The notes beneath the pieces were generated by a model. It made no database searches. It worked only from the letters and a program-made list of their open reading frames with translations, and was not told where the DNA came from. A stretch of 64,000 nucleotides of DNA. Origin: Heliocidaris erythrogramma. Taxonomy: Eukaryota > Echinodermata > Echinoidea > Camarodonta > Echinometridae. This document shows positions 33,494 to 45,036 of this stretch, piece by piece. Positions within the stretch are counted from its first letter, which is position 1. Each line of letters starts with the position of its first letter. The DNA is taken from contig CM046855.1 in NCBI GenBank assembly GCA_025617745.1, positions 15,593,880 through 15,657,879 on the forward strand, read 5' to 3'. Made by a program: the position numbers and the translations under genes.

Positions 33494-33551
33494 TGTGTGT
33501 GTAATTGGGTTTTTACAGACGTGTATCAATCAGATATGATTATTTACGTCT
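33494..33551 (-). repeat. tail-only copy of the same SINE, head-to-tail
   Basis: AGACGTAAATAATCATATCT, GATTGATACACGTCTG and TAAAAACCCAATTACACACA are identical to the tail of the SINE that follows. This suggests a 5'-truncated copy directly preceding a full one, rather than a normal target duplication, for which 58 bp would be too long. Confidence 0.6.
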
Positions 33552-35445
33552 AAATAATTTAATGCAATCTTTTATATGCACCTTATAGTTTTTAATTCCT
33601 TTTGTGACACAGGAACACAGGAAACGTTACTAAATCGGGCAACCCCAAACCAAACGCTTACTAAAAATTCATGAATATTCATATAAGTGTTTTCCCACAT
33701 ATTTGGTAATTTAACAGGGTAACTTGTTAAAATATGAGAAAATGTTTTTTTAATGGTGTTTTTTATCGGGCGATTGAAAATAAATGCTGATTTCCGGTAA
33801 ACCAACAAACTTGCTGTTGTTTTACAGGAAAAAGCGTGTAAAATTGAAATGACGGCAATAACTTGTAGTTTTACAGTTATTTTTTACAGTGTATGAAGGG
33901 GCAAATCCATGTCTTAAATGAAAGAAGAAGAATTTTGTAGGTGATGCGAGAAGAGATAGGAAGCCGGTGGAGTTCTCGAAGAATAGGGGTGATATGAGAG
34001 GAACGAGGAACACAGGAAACAAGACGAGCGGCTGGATTTTGGGCACGCTGAAGTTTCAAAGTCACTATTTGAGGAAAGCCAAATAAAAGGGAATTACAAG
34101 AATCTAGCCTAGATGTAACAAAAGCATGAATAAGACGATGGGCTGAATTCTGATCAAGAAACCTACGAATTTTACCAATTTTCCTAATAGCTATATATAG
34201 GCAGATCTACAAATGGAATCAACATTCTGATACAAACTTAACGAAGTATCCATGATAACTCCAAGATTGCGAGCTGTATTTGATGGCTTAATTATTGATT
34301 GCCCCATTTGAACGCTGATTTGCGGAGGAATAGAAGCATATTTAGAATGGAAATGAAGCAGCTCAGTCTTAGAATCATTCAAAGAAAGCTTGTTTTGAAG
34401 AGCCCAAGACCTAACATCGCTTAAACAATTTTCCGTCCTCTTAATTGCAGAACGATCCACATCATCAAACGATAAATATAGCTGCAAGTCATCAGCACAC
34501 GCCATGCATGAAATATTGTGTGCTGACACAATATCTTGGAGGGGAGTTGTGAACATTATAAAGAGTAAAGGGCCAGCAACAGAGCCTTGTGGGACTCCGC
34601 ACCACAGCTTGTGTTTTTCTGACTTGACAGAATTGATAGAGACAGATTGTGAACGACCAAATTAATAGGTGAACCACTGCAAAACAGACCCACCTATCCC
34701 AAACCTTGAAGAAGATCTTAGTAAAAGACAATCAGGATCAATTGTTTCGAATGATGAGGAGAAATCCAAAAGCACTAATTTTACTTCTTTTTTTTTTATC
34801 AAGAGCACACAGGATATCATTTTGAACACGGACAAGAGCTGTTTCAGTGCTGTGGAAGGCTCTATATGCAGACTGGGTAGAACCCAACAGATTATTATTA
34901 TTACTAAGATACTTTTGAGTTTGACTGACTGCTGCCCTTTGAATGAGTTTTGATACATGAGAGTCTGGAGATAGGGCGGTAAGTACTCAACACCTCGGCA
35001 TCCAAGTGTGGTTTCTTCAGCAAGGGGCAGACCGACGATTCCTTGAGAGGAGTAGGAAAACAGCCAGAAGATAAAGAAAGATTGATGATCTTCGTCAGCA
35101 CAGGGAGAAGTTCATTAACACATGTAGTAAGGACAGACGACGGGAGAGGGTCAAGTTCACATGATGTCTTGGAAGCCTGTTTGATTTTCAAGACTTCTGC
35201 AGGAGTCAAATTATCAAACTGAGTGAAGATTGATCGGCAGACTTCATGCAAATGCACAGAGAGGGGAGAGAACTGTGCAACATCAATTTTGTCTCTTAAG
35301 GATCTTATCTTATTGTCGAAAAAGTCTGCAAACTTATTCTTGGGATTATTATGCTGTGGGAGTCTGGAAACCTGGCTTCCATGGCAAAGTTTGTCAACTA
35401 AACGAAAAAGGTTGCGATCATCACACTGGGAAATTTCATTGATGT

Positions 35446-35584
35446 GATATTGAGTAAGTGGGTACCTGGTACCCAGTTACATTTGTCTTGCTAAAACCAG
35501 GGTAATAATATGATTACATGGCTTTCAGGGAGAACAGTAGGCCTATTTCGTACTGATGAGGCTACCCTATAGGTAAACTAGTCA

Positions 35585-35585
<1 letters not shown>
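35446..35585 (-). mobile_element. SINE-like fragment
   Basis: On the minus strand, TACCCTGGTTTTAGCAAGAC and AACTGGGTACCAGGTACCC resemble the end of the fragment at 1675-1850 (TACCCTGGGTAAACAAGAC). The assignment is weak. Confidence 0.3.
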
Positions 35586-35621
<36 letters not shown>

Positions 35622-35660
35622 GTAATTATTATTATATTATAGTAGTAGTATTACTATTAT
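35586..35660 (+). repeat. (ATT)n microsatellite
   Basis: Eleven or more ATT units followed by imperfect ATT/AGT repeats. Confidence 0.9.
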
Positions 35661-38176
35661 TGTTATCGATGTTCAGACCAAAGAATCAAAGTAAAAAAAT
35701 CAAGTTTTCAAAGATTTTTCATGCTGATATACAAATATATTAATCTTCAGCTTGTTTTATAAATTGATCTTTAGAAGCACATTTCCAAGATTCAGGATTC
35801 AAGATTCAAGATAATTTATGGACATGTAAAAAACTACATAAAATTTGCTTTCGTACATTTAAAGATGTAAAGATTGCAGGTGCATAAATGAAATGAATAC
35901 AAATAATACAGTATAACTTAACATAAACTCTGTACCATTTCCTTTCATAGAATACATTTGATGATGATCACAGTTTAACATTGCACGAGAATATTACAAA
36001 AAAGAGGGGAGAGAAATGCTAAAGGGACAGAGAGAGGAGAGAGGCAGTGCAATTACATGTACAGTAGTTTGCTATACGGAGCTCGGTCCCATCCAGGCAC
36101 CTTAATGCCAGAGCACCCCTCCAACTGAGACTAACTTATACAACACAGACACACGCACATGTACCACTCCCCCCCCCCCCCCCAACAAAAAACAAAAACA
36201 AACACATAGTTCACAGCACACACACACGCACAGACATGAGTTACACACACACACACACCCTCACCCATCTATGTTTTCTATTGTTCGAATTTCAACCGAT
36301 GACTCCACTATTGAATTGCGTCACAAAATTCATTGACGGAATAAACCTCACCAATTGTTGACAACCGATGACCTATTGAATTACTACCGATGACCCATTG
36401 TTCTTTTTGTTCGATGTCATGGGTTTGAATGCGTATACATGTACACACACACCCACACCCACACACACACATGATTTACAAGTTACATGGGCCAATTATA
36501 TTATAAATATGCGATAGCTAATTACAATTCAATCATATTGTATAGGGTAACATAATCAGTTCAGAGGATTAAGCAAGATTATTTAAAAGAGTGAAAACAG
36601 ACTTATTGGGTCAAGAAACTCAACAATAATAGGACCGAAATGAGCGTATGCATGACTTGCCCAGTTAAATGTATGCACTTGTCCATTTGCAATCAGGCCA
36701 CGTGTGTGACCAATTTAGTTCGGCAATATTTAAAGAACGAGAATCATATTTGCAATAATATTCGGTGAGATGTAGGACACATGCAAGTTAGCTTATGACA
36801 GGATAAGTATATTATCTAATTTTTTTTCAAACAGCATTAACTTTTTATGTTTTGGGGTTACGTATGTCACATTAGAATTACTTAATTATTCATGTTAATT
36901 ATAACATAATGCTTAGACAAATTTTCCCTTTTTTCTTAAACTTAATTACCTGCAAAAGGTCATAGAAAGGATATGATTTGACTACATAGTGGAAATAACT
37001 ATCAAAGCTCATTCTGAGAGATGATTATTGTATGGTGAAAAAATAATAATTTTTTAAATTTATGCCAATGAAATTGTATGCAAGTTTGCTTGGTCTTAAA
37101 TTAAAAAAATTGTGCTCCATGTAATTTTATACATTACTCTTCAAGAATATACTGTTAAGAAACAGCAAGAATGAACTTCATTTTTGTTAAAAAAGTTTCA
37201 CTTCACAAAGTATGGCCCATCTATGAAAGTGACTTTCTGCAACTTTATACATCTCAGTAGACTGACAGTCCACAAGATATTGTCTCGTGGTCTGTACCCG
37301 ATGCATGAAAATCACATGCGCCCGCATATTATAATGTAGTATGCGCAACATATGCCTCATATAAAATAAAGGATAAATACATTTCTTCAAGCCAGTATTA
37401 ACTCAGATAACACCCAGAATTTATTCATCAGTATCAACTGATCGTGCAAAAATGAATCATACATCTATTTTTGAGTATTCCTCAACGTGGGGTATAGATA
37501 CAATACCTATGTTTACGTCTTATGCTTTAATGCGTGTTGCACTGGAATTGACGACTCGTGGGCAGCATGCATAAATTTAGATAAACATATGAAACAAGTT
37601 AATCTGACTACACCATAATTAATAACACTAGCGTATTTGAAGGGGATGGGCAAGGGGAACTATTTGCCACCCCCCCCCCCCCGACGGGTTTTCAACCATG
37701 AAAAAAATAATAACCGACTCTTTCAATCATTATGCAGCAATTATTCTTAAAGAAAATAGTAAAGATAATTTTTCAAATAAAATTTAAAAAATTTCATTAA
37801 AAGTATCAAATCAAATCAAAAGAATGATTTGCAAATCATGAATAGATGGGTTAAGGACCACCCCCCATATTCCGACAGAATTTTTTTTCATTTTTCTCAT
37901 TCACCATTGGCTCGGTTTCCCCCACCCCTCCCCCCCCCCCCCAAAAAAAAGCCAAGGTCCATTAACATTACATTACAAAACATAATTCGATTATGAAGAA
38001 CCCTACAAGACCTTGAGATGGTAACCCCTCCCGAATATAAACGATTTAATTATTTTCATTTTCATTCACAGTAGTATTTGTTGTTTAGTAACTGAAGTGT
38101 AAAACATGGCAGATATTAATTTCTAAAATGAACTCTAAGTTGCCTGACACACAAACATACAAGCCTGTATACGTAC

Positions 38177-38602
38177 CTTCCGCACGAACCGGAGTATCTC
38201 CTATTTTTTCTAAATTATCTTTGTCGACGTTTGTTAGAGAGGAAGTCCTTCCCACGGGTGGAAAATTTGGTTGAGGGGGAAAGTTCGGACGTGGCGGGAA
38301 ATTCGGACGAGGTGGGAAATTCGGACGGGGTGGGAAAAATGGACCCGAGTCCGTTGTCGCTGTCGTCGTCATCGTAGTTGTCGAAATATTGGTTGTCATC
38401 AGTGTTTGATTCCTTTGCTGGTTGGTAAATTGCGGTGTACTTTGGGCAGTGGATGTGATGTTTTCTTGGAGTGTATTCAGCGCACAGGATTTGTCTGATG
38501 AGCAAAGTGTGTTGTTTTCTTGTAAAGCGGATTCTGGTATTGCCGTGGAAATGGTTGTCTGGCGGATATTCTCATCATCTGTATTTGAGTGTCTACTGTA
38601 AC
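38177..38602 (-). CDS. novel secreted protein, exon 4 (mucin-like and NFPPRP repeats)
   Basis: The acceptor TTCAATTAACAG precedes 38602 and the donor is AAG|GTACGT. The 426-nt exon has phase 1 on both sides, so the flanking split codons become Ser (from exon 3) and Glu (into exon 5). It encodes 141 whole residues. There is a Cys pair (LCSSDKSC) and four N-glycosylation sequons (NNT, NIT, NQT, NIS). A Thr-rich stretch (STTTMTTTATT) follows, then five hexapeptides of the NFPPRP type and an acidic, charged end (VDKDNLEKIGDTP). The Thr/Pro composition suggests a heavily O-glycosylated extracellular linker. The 18-base repeats (38273-38340) could vary in number between individuals. Confidence 0.7.
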
Positions 38603-38711
38603 CTGTTAATTGAAGACGAGTATGAATAAGCGTTAAAATATTGTCAGCTAAGGATATTTGATAATTTCTAAAATCTAACGACATGATTTTGTCAACTCTT
38701 GTCGACATTAA

Positions 38712-39291
38712 AGGGCAATCCAGCCCTTGTAATAATTTGATTTTTGTGAAAGCAGAAAAATCAGAGAAGCAGAATGGTAAAACTTTGAACGAAATTGGAT
38801 CAGCATTGAGAAAGTTATGAGTTTTAAAAAGTTGTAATCACTAGGCCTATATATACATGTGATGGGAATTTCAAATTGGCCGTATCGCGGTACGGTCACT
38901 GTGATGTAGCGGCGGTCAACTTTTCCATTCGCTCCAACACAAAAAATGACCAAAATGTCAATTTTTCAAAATGTATAACTTAGTAGGATATTTTTCTTTT
39001 TGGAGGACTTATAATATGCTATCTACAATATAGTTTGAGTACTGCCCCGAGGGAAAATGCGCTCAGAAGAAAACGAGAATTTAATGATATATTGGAGTAC
39101 GACAAACGGGAGAGTTCAATGACCGTGAATACGTCAAAATCGACTTGTCGATTTGAGATTCGCATAGATAATTATAGTGATCTCATATTTCAAACATTGT
39201 AATTTTCTTATTCTTTGTCCGATTTCTTTCAAACTTTCACCATCCCGTTTCTCTTATCTTTCTCCTTTCACAAATCAAATTGGATTGTCCT
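38712..39291. mobile_element. TTAA-target MITE (Kolobok-like), 580 bp
   Basis: The ends are AGGGCAATCCAG and, inverted, AGGACAATCCAA. TTAA flanks each end (38708-38711 and 39292-39295). Text such as ATTTTCTTATTCTTTGTCCGA resembles other TTAA elements of the window. It inserted in intron 3, only about 110 bases before exon 4 on the transcribed strand. Confidence 0.8.
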
Positions 39292-39327
39292 TTAAGATTT
39301 GTAGACCCATTTGTTTATTTAAAAAAT

Positions 39328-39412
39328 GGGCTTGTACCGAAAGGGGCTTTGGACGAATGCTGGCCCAGTCAACGCGGCGCGACGCTATACCCACCCTTCG
39401 GTACAAGCCTAA
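39328..39412. repeat. short hairpin GGGCTTGTACCGAA / TTCGGTACAAGCC
   Basis: Inverted ends of 13-16 bases enclose a GC-rich loop (GTCAACGCGGCGCGACGC) about 50 bp long. Probably a small MITE. Confidence 0.5.
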
Positions 39413-39645
39413 AAATTGTGCATGTTCTCTTGCAGGTCTCATCTTCAAATTTTTTTTAATTTTTCTTTAAATTCACCCCGAGGCAATGAACTTTTGCAGT
39501 CCCTCTCTAGTGTTTTATCAGACTGATTTCCTTAAGTCTTCTTCCTATTAAGTTCTCACTTGGTCTTCACAATTTCGTGCTATTCTTAAAAACTTTGTTT
39601 TTCCTAAAACGTTATTTGTCGCCCGACAACTAATCGTGTGGGTGG

Positions 39646-39647
<2 letters not shown>

Positions 39648-39676
<29 letters not shown>

Positions 39677-39835
39677 GGGGGGGGGGGGGGTATGTGTGTA
39701 TGAAAAGTATGATGAGTAGCTTATTTTTTTTAAATTTATTTATTTATTTATATTTTATTTTTTATTTATTTATTTTTTTATTATTTATTTATTTATTTTT
39801 TATTTATTTTTTTTTTTTTTGGGGGGGGGGGTCTT
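39648..39835 (+). repeat. (GT)n, G-run and (TTTA)n low-complexity patch
   Basis: (GT)n from about 39648 to 39673 is followed by a G-run (39676-39690). Then come TTTA/TTTAT repeats (39735-39800), a T-run and another G-run (39821-39831). Confidence 0.85.
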
Positions 39836-40135
39836 TTTTGTAGTTGATTTTTAGTTGTATATGTATTGGTTTGTTTATTGTTCACTTTTTGCAAAAATCA
39901 ATAAAACAGAAGAAAAAATATATATTGTGATAATAAAATTGCAAAGGATGGTAAAAAAAAAAAAACAAACAAACATCCAACAGAATAAAACGAATTAACG
40001 CAAATACAGCGAAACAATCAATTTACCCAAAGTCGTATTGGGCCGTGTCTTAAACGGAGAGTTTTCAAGAGTTAAAAAGGCCTGTAGATGCCGCTAGAAA
40101 TACCATTTCGTTACCTGATACGGCTTAATCTACGG

Positions 40136-40470
40136 CTGGAGAGGTGTTGTGGATAGGATAAGTCGCGGTGCAACACGACGCTCCGGGGTTCGAATCCCAC
40201 CGCAGCACTAGCGTCCTTCGGCAAGACGTTAATCTGCATTTGCCATCTCCACCCATTGTTAAATGGGTACCCGTTAGATGCGAAAGGTAATGTCCTTTGT
40301 TAATGTGTGCGCTTACAGCGCCTGGCTGGAATGCTCCCCAGGGAGTGGAGAATGTGCATACCTGTGTGCGGGCGTGCCAGAATCCAATGAGTTAATAATA
40401 TATACCTATACAGCGCCATGAGCGTCGAAATACTCGCGCTATAAAGTAACTATTATTATTATTATTATTA
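40136..40470 (+). mobile_element. tRNA-derived SINE, nearly complete
   Basis: The head GAGGTGTTGTGGATAGGATA lies where the A box is expected, and the B box GGTTCGAATCC (40187-40197) is perfect. The body has CTAGCGTCCTTCGGCAAGAC, CATTTGCCATCTCCACCC and AAATGGGTACCC. The end is CGCGCTATAAAGTAACTATT then (ATT)n. That last part resembles the 3' end of the CR1/L2-like LINE at 32684-35450, suggesting the LINE supplied the retrotransposition machinery. It lies in intron 3 of the secreted-protein gene. Confidence 0.8.
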
Positions 40471-40820
40471 CTATGCTTACACGTCCAAAGTCTAGACTGG
40501 GATGATTTCTTCATCGTTTCGAGGTCAGGTCGGGACCTCAAAACAACTCAGAAGAAAACAAGTTAAATTTTTAGAAAGTGATTAATGATACCCGCTACTC
40601 TTCGCATTTATCATTTAAGACCCCCTATGATAAAAGCTATTATCTTTAAAAAAAAACCTTTAACAAATATGTCAGAGTGATGTGAATTTATAATTAAGCC
40701 AGTGCGTCGGCAATCCATATACAAATGGATAGATTTGTGTTCTAACACACTTGTCGACAAGTTTTCCAATCTGAGGACATTTTCATTTAATTGCTATTTT
40801 GCTTCTATCTTTTGCTTCTA

Positions 40821-42153
40821 ATGCTGCGTTTACATCATGTTCCCGGCAGCCCCGGCAGCCCCGTTTCAGACTGCCACGGACAAAACGGGGTGGACGTAAG
40901 ACAACGCGGATCAACGGGATGGACAAACTGGACACGCCGTGATTGCCGTGGATGCCGGGCCAGATTTTTTAACTGTCAAAAAATTTGCCACGGCAATCAC
41001 GGCGCAAATGGGAAACTTAGTGAGCCGCAGAAAAGCGGGATAAACGCAACTCAACGTTTCAGCCCGTAGCAGGCCGTAAGAAAACTTGGGGGCCGTCCGT
41101 AATGGAACGTCGGAAATGTGAATTCCCGGCACCGGACGGTCACTTAAAGGTCTGGTACGTTCTGCTGCGTTTTGTCAAGGGTTGTATGGTACCGTTTCGT
41201 TGCGTTCAACCACGACGCCCAACGGCGCCTGACGGCTTACAGGCCCTGCGCGATACGGCGCATTACGTTCTATAACGTCCTGGAACGGTTAGCGCGGTCT
41301 GAGAGGACGAAAAAATGCCGGGCACGGCAGGGGAACAATAGACGACACATTTCATCTACAACACCAAGACCAAATTGTGAGGTAAGAATAAAATCAAACC
41401 TCTTTAATCTTTACAAGTATACAGTTCGGTGCACTATATTAGCTGATCAGGTATTGTTTAATAAAATTGTTTACTAAAAAAGTGTTTACTATAAGAAAAG
41501 ACAAGTGTTTACTCTTACAAGCAACAGGATTGAATTTACTGATATTCTCGGTCAAAAGATGGGCATTGGGGTATAAGCACCTGTTTTGAATCTTAAACAG
41601 ATATAGTGATAACTTCATAAAGTAAACCGGGTTGCATACAATTTTAATTGTTTTTTGTTTTTATATGCAAACACAAAATCATCTTCGTGATTCATGTTGT
41701 CTGCAAGGAGTATCATGAAACAATGTGTTTGTATTGTTTGTATTTGATAGGCCTTCCTATTATACCCCCACGAGCCCAAAACTGCGCTTTAGCTCACCGG
41801 CATCCACGTTTCATCCGTAGAAAGTATAAAACGTGTTAGACCCTATGGTTAGACCTTGAACAGAACGTGGTAAACGTAAGGGACCCCATCAAAACTTGAC
41901 AGAACGAGAGGGAAGGTACTGGCGTCCGTGGCAGACCTCGGGCCGAACCGTACCACGCCTTTGAACCTCCGGGACTCAGCAGGCCCGTCCACCTACCCCC
42001 CGTCAAGGATACCTTGATAGACCTTGAAAAAACTTAGCACGACCCAACAAAAGCGTGAATATGGAGGAAAAACTTGCCAAAATCCCAAGTCCCGCTACGT
42101 TTCAGGCAAACGGGGCTGCCGGGGCTGCCGGGAACATGATGTAAACGCAGCAT
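40821..42153. mobile_element. 1.33-kb DNA transposon remnant with 46-bp perfect inverted ends
   Basis: The ends begin ATGCTGCGTTTACATCATGT and continue with two GGCAGCCCC copies to CCCCGTTT; 46 bases match without error in the inverse end. TA flanks both sides. The interior is much richer in CpG (ACGGC, CACGG, GGCCG) than the surrounding DNA and has its own inner hairpin (CGCCGTGATTGCCGTGG against CCACGGCAATCACGGCG, about 40926-41004). No transposase is recognisable. The perfect ends suggest a recent insertion. Confidence 0.8.
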
Positions 42154-42309
42154 TAGCAACAATTATGTTTGACTGTCGGAAAATCTGTCGCCATTCTTTG
42201 TCCGACACATACCTCTATTCAAAATGTTAAAGCAGGGATAGCGATGACCCTGTATTTACATTGATTTGAAATACAGTTTAATTTATTCAGTATATCAAAA
42301 GTTACTTAC

Positions 42310-42580
42310 TGAAGGAAGGCAAGAATTTAGAAGCACATCTAATGAATCTCTGATTGTCCTCTAGTTCTTCCATATCAATGCTTTGAAGAGTGAGAAGGAG
42401 ATTGGTTGTTGTCTCCAGATGGCGCTGTAAGTTTTGTTTCAGTTCAGTAATTCGATTAGCGAAGATACTATTCACTCTGTTTGTGCGATCCAACGGTGTT
42501 GAAGGTAAACCCGGATTTTGATCACTACTCGCAGACGATGATAAAATATCAGGACCATCTTCGTTTTCTGAGTGTCTCTT
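42310..42580 (-). CDS. novel secreted protein, exon 3 (helical segment)
   Basis: The acceptor ACTTATCGTTACAG precedes 42580 and the donor is A|GTAAGT. The 271-nt exon enters in phase 0 and leaves in phase 1, giving 90 residues. It starts KRHSENEDG (basic, then acidic and Ser-rich). It then runs into a predicted amphipathic helical part, RVNSIFANRITELKQNLQRH to LLLTLQSIDMEELEDNQRF, and ends with RCASKFLPSF containing one Cys. A helical domain followed by a glycosylated Thr/Pro tail is the layout of some cytokines such as thrombopoietin, but no sequence similarity supports that, so it is only a structural remark. Confidence 0.7.
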
Positions 42581-43379
42581 CTGTAACGATAAGTTCGTGA
42601 AATAGTAGAACAGACTGAATTAACGTGGTCAAGGATAAGCATTTTTCAATTCTTTTGGGACATGTAAATTTCGCTTTCCTCTCAGTTGAAAGTCTATTTG
42701 CTTTCCATCGGATCAAAATGTTGTATACCTATTTTTTTTTCGGACTTTGGTTTGTAATCATAAGAATATACTGTACTAACATATTGAACTGAATTTAAAT
42801 TAAATATTTATTGCAATAAAACACATTCTCAGCCCTATAGGGTTGCATTACAGTAGAGAATTCACAATTTAGATACATGATATAAACATAATAGCAAATA
42901 TCAAAATACATTAAAGTAATAACATCATGACAATGAAATGTAAAAGAAAATGATAGAAGGGTAGATGGATACGAAAATCCAGACAGAGGGAATAAGATAG
43001 GTGATCGAAATATGAAGAACCAATGAAGTATTAGTAATGACAATAATGAGGATAATCACAATAAGGATGATAAAGCGTTAAATTAGAAATTTAAAAAAAA
43101 AATCTATCGTTACTAAATAATATGTTAAACATGAATTAAATAAATTTCTCGTGTAAAGTATCTCATTAAAATTGTATTTATAAATAAATACTGTTGAATA
43201 AATCCTTTCTATCATTGGTAATTCGTATATTTCAGTGAGAAAAATCTTTATGATTTAATACAATGTATTTAAAAGTTAAAATTTTGAATTTTGGATGATA
43301 AAATAAGACAACAGGAAATTGGAAATGTCTCAAGGAAATAATCAGAAATAGTTCCACGAATTATATTTTGAAACCTTAC

Positions 43380-43474
43380 CTGTTTTTGTGTAAATGAATA
43401 ATGGACGTCGGATCCTGAAGATATAGAATGATGGGCATCAGTTGCATAACTAGCTTTAACCAAGCTGTACGGTC
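43380..43474 (-). CDS. novel secreted protein, exon 2
   Basis: The acceptor TATCTGCGATAG precedes 43474 and the donor is CAG|GTAAGG. The 95-nt exon completes a split Gly codon from exon 1 and adds 31 residues, PYSLVKASYATDAHHSISSG through SFTQKQ, ending in phase 0. The segment is Ser/His-rich and probably forms the mature N-terminus after signal-peptide removal. Introns 1 and 2 are about 3.1 kb and 0.8 kb. Confidence 0.65.
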
Positions 43475-43499
43475 CTATCGCAGATAATAATAACGATTA

Positions 43500-43815
43500 A
43501 ATAATTCATATTCGAAGAAAATCAACTTATTATGGGAAGGTGAAAATATGATGAGCTTATCTAAAAATGACTTTACTAACCAGACATCAGGCAACCATCA
43601 TGATCTACTTTTACCGTTGCTTAACCCTGAGTTTAATATTCGTTTTGTATTTGTATGGAATTTCAATATATTGATTCTTATATTTATGTATGAATTTATA
43701 TTTCTTTTTATGTCCACTTATATCTTTTTGTAACCTCTTATATATGTATATCTGTGCTATTCGACCTTTGGTCGCCAGTCAAATTCCAATAAAGACCTTT
43801 TTCAATCAAAAATCA
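43500..43815 (+). mobile_element. LINE 3' end fragment
   Basis: AT-rich text leads to GACCTTTGGTCGCCAGTCAA, ATTCCAATAAAGACC and a tail of TCAAAAA repeats, typical of a LINE 3' terminus. The short open frame at 43548-43733 is not a recognisable protein. It lies in intron 1. Confidence 0.45.
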
Positions 43816-45030
43816 AAAAATCATATGACAGCAGGATGTTACGACTAGGCATAGTTTCTTAGCTATTTTCTAAAGATTTGACATTTTTATTTTCCCATGG
43901 AGTTATGATGTCTGATACATCCTATTTAATATAATATATCGGATAATTTTTGTAATGCCTCCATCATTAATGAAGTCATAGAAATTCTTCAACTTATTTA
44001 TCTTCAAAACCTATTCATATAGGAGATTATTACGTTTAAGAAGAACAAAGGAGAGAGGATATGCAGCACAATTATTACAATAGTAATCGGAGTCCACCAA
44101 GCTTTAGGCTGCTGATGCTGATGATGATATTTAGAGCGATTATTTTATTATTATTTTTTTTTTGGGGGGAGGGGGTATTGTTTGCTTTGAATCTTTTCAT
44201 TTGCGAGATGTTTTTATTCATGAGCACATCATAGTTTGTTTATGATTTATCATGTTTCTGTTTTTTGAAAGATATTTTTTTTAAGTTTGTCTATTCTGCT
44301 GACAATTATTGTGGTTTCTTGAATCCAACCCCACCCCACCACCACCCTACCGACTCGTTTGGACAAGGTGGAGGGGAGGAGAGTTTTTATTCCGATATGT
44401 TGCTAGCTCTCTCTCTCTCGTGCTCTCTGGGAATATGATATCAGGAATCCTCCTTAATTTGTTTTTATCTTTCCTCATAAAAGCTCTCGGACCAACTTTC
44501 TGAGATGTTCTACAGAGAATCCATGAATGTGAACATAAAGTCTGTTGAGAATGGTGTAAACCTTTTGACATTAATGACGTTTTAAATAGCCTGACAGCTA
44601 CACGAATGACTTTCTCACGGTCATTACATTACATTACATTCAGTGTTAAATGCACTTTATCTGTGGGAATAATATACTATTCATCATGTAAATGAATACA
44701 CACCCATAAAAAAGAAAAAGATAACCAGTGGCCTTTACTGGAATTAACTTTTTGCATGAAACATTTGCACACATTACTGTCATCGTTTATCATTCATTGA
44801 AATTATCTATAAATATTCTTAAAGAGTTTCTTCGCCCTTTTTTGTCTCCTTTATCTTTCCTCTTCTTTCTTCATCTTTCCCCTTTTTCATGGTGGGCTCC
44901 ACTTATTCAACCCTTGGATCCGCCTATAAATTGGTTTGCCAAGAGATCGATCGTCCCTTTCGACGATAATATCATATCATAACCTTATCTCATGTTTTCC
45001 GTGAATCCGCCTTTATTGTTTTCTTTTTTC
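43816..45030. other. intron 1 sequence without recognised features
   Basis: A few T-rich and C-rich patches (44150-44175, 44325-44350) and CATTACATTACATTAC (44624-44640). No exon, repeat pair or element is recognised. Confidence 0.4.
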
Positions 45031-45036
45031 TTTTTT

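Larger units (their letters stand above)
33061..33891. mobile_element. 831-bp TA-target MITE inside the LINE
   Basis: The ends are CACTGTTAAAAAATA and, inverted, CACTGTAAAAAATAAC. TA flanks both sides (33059-33060, 33892-33893). Taking out the element and one TA makes the LINE read APSYFSEL across the junction, the expected family motif, so the borders are exact. The MITE carries TTTTACAG words throughout and itself contains the SINE pieces at 33303-33551. Confidence 0.85.
32684..35450 (-). pseudogene. CR1/L2-like LINE, inactive, interrupted by a MITE
   Basis: From 5' (35450) to 3' (32684) on the minus strand the translation gives: NKFADFFDNKIRSLRDKI; SCELDPLPSSVL; STYRPIS; VLLDFSSSFETID; ACADDLQLYLSF; WALQNKLSLNDSKTELLHF; NTARNLGVIMDTSLSL; HRLPISSRITYKILLLSFKT; and, after the insertion at 33061-33891, YFSELVPRY, LRSASQSLL and FLWNNLPIDIRN. 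This is the normal order of a CR1/L2 reverse transcriptase. The catalytic box reads CADD instead of Y-x-DD, and several frameshifts and stops are present. The 3' UTR ends in (ATT)n next to 32684. The N-terminal endonuclease is missing (5' truncation). Confidence 0.9.
31237..38176 (-). other. intron 4 of the novel secreted-protein gene
   Basis: About 6.9 kb between the GTACGT donor (38171-38176, minus) and the acceptor at 31237. It contains a SINE, a dead LINE with a nested MITE and SINEs, a (TTA)n patch, CA repeats (36213-36258, 36446-36472), and C-runs at 36170-36183, 37669-37683 and 37926-37942. No further exon was seen. Confidence 0.55.

Noticed and set aside
40187..40197. Perfect B box taken as a tRNA gene
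   Set aside because: No cloverleaf can be completed and the flanking text is that of a SINE with an (ATT)n tail.
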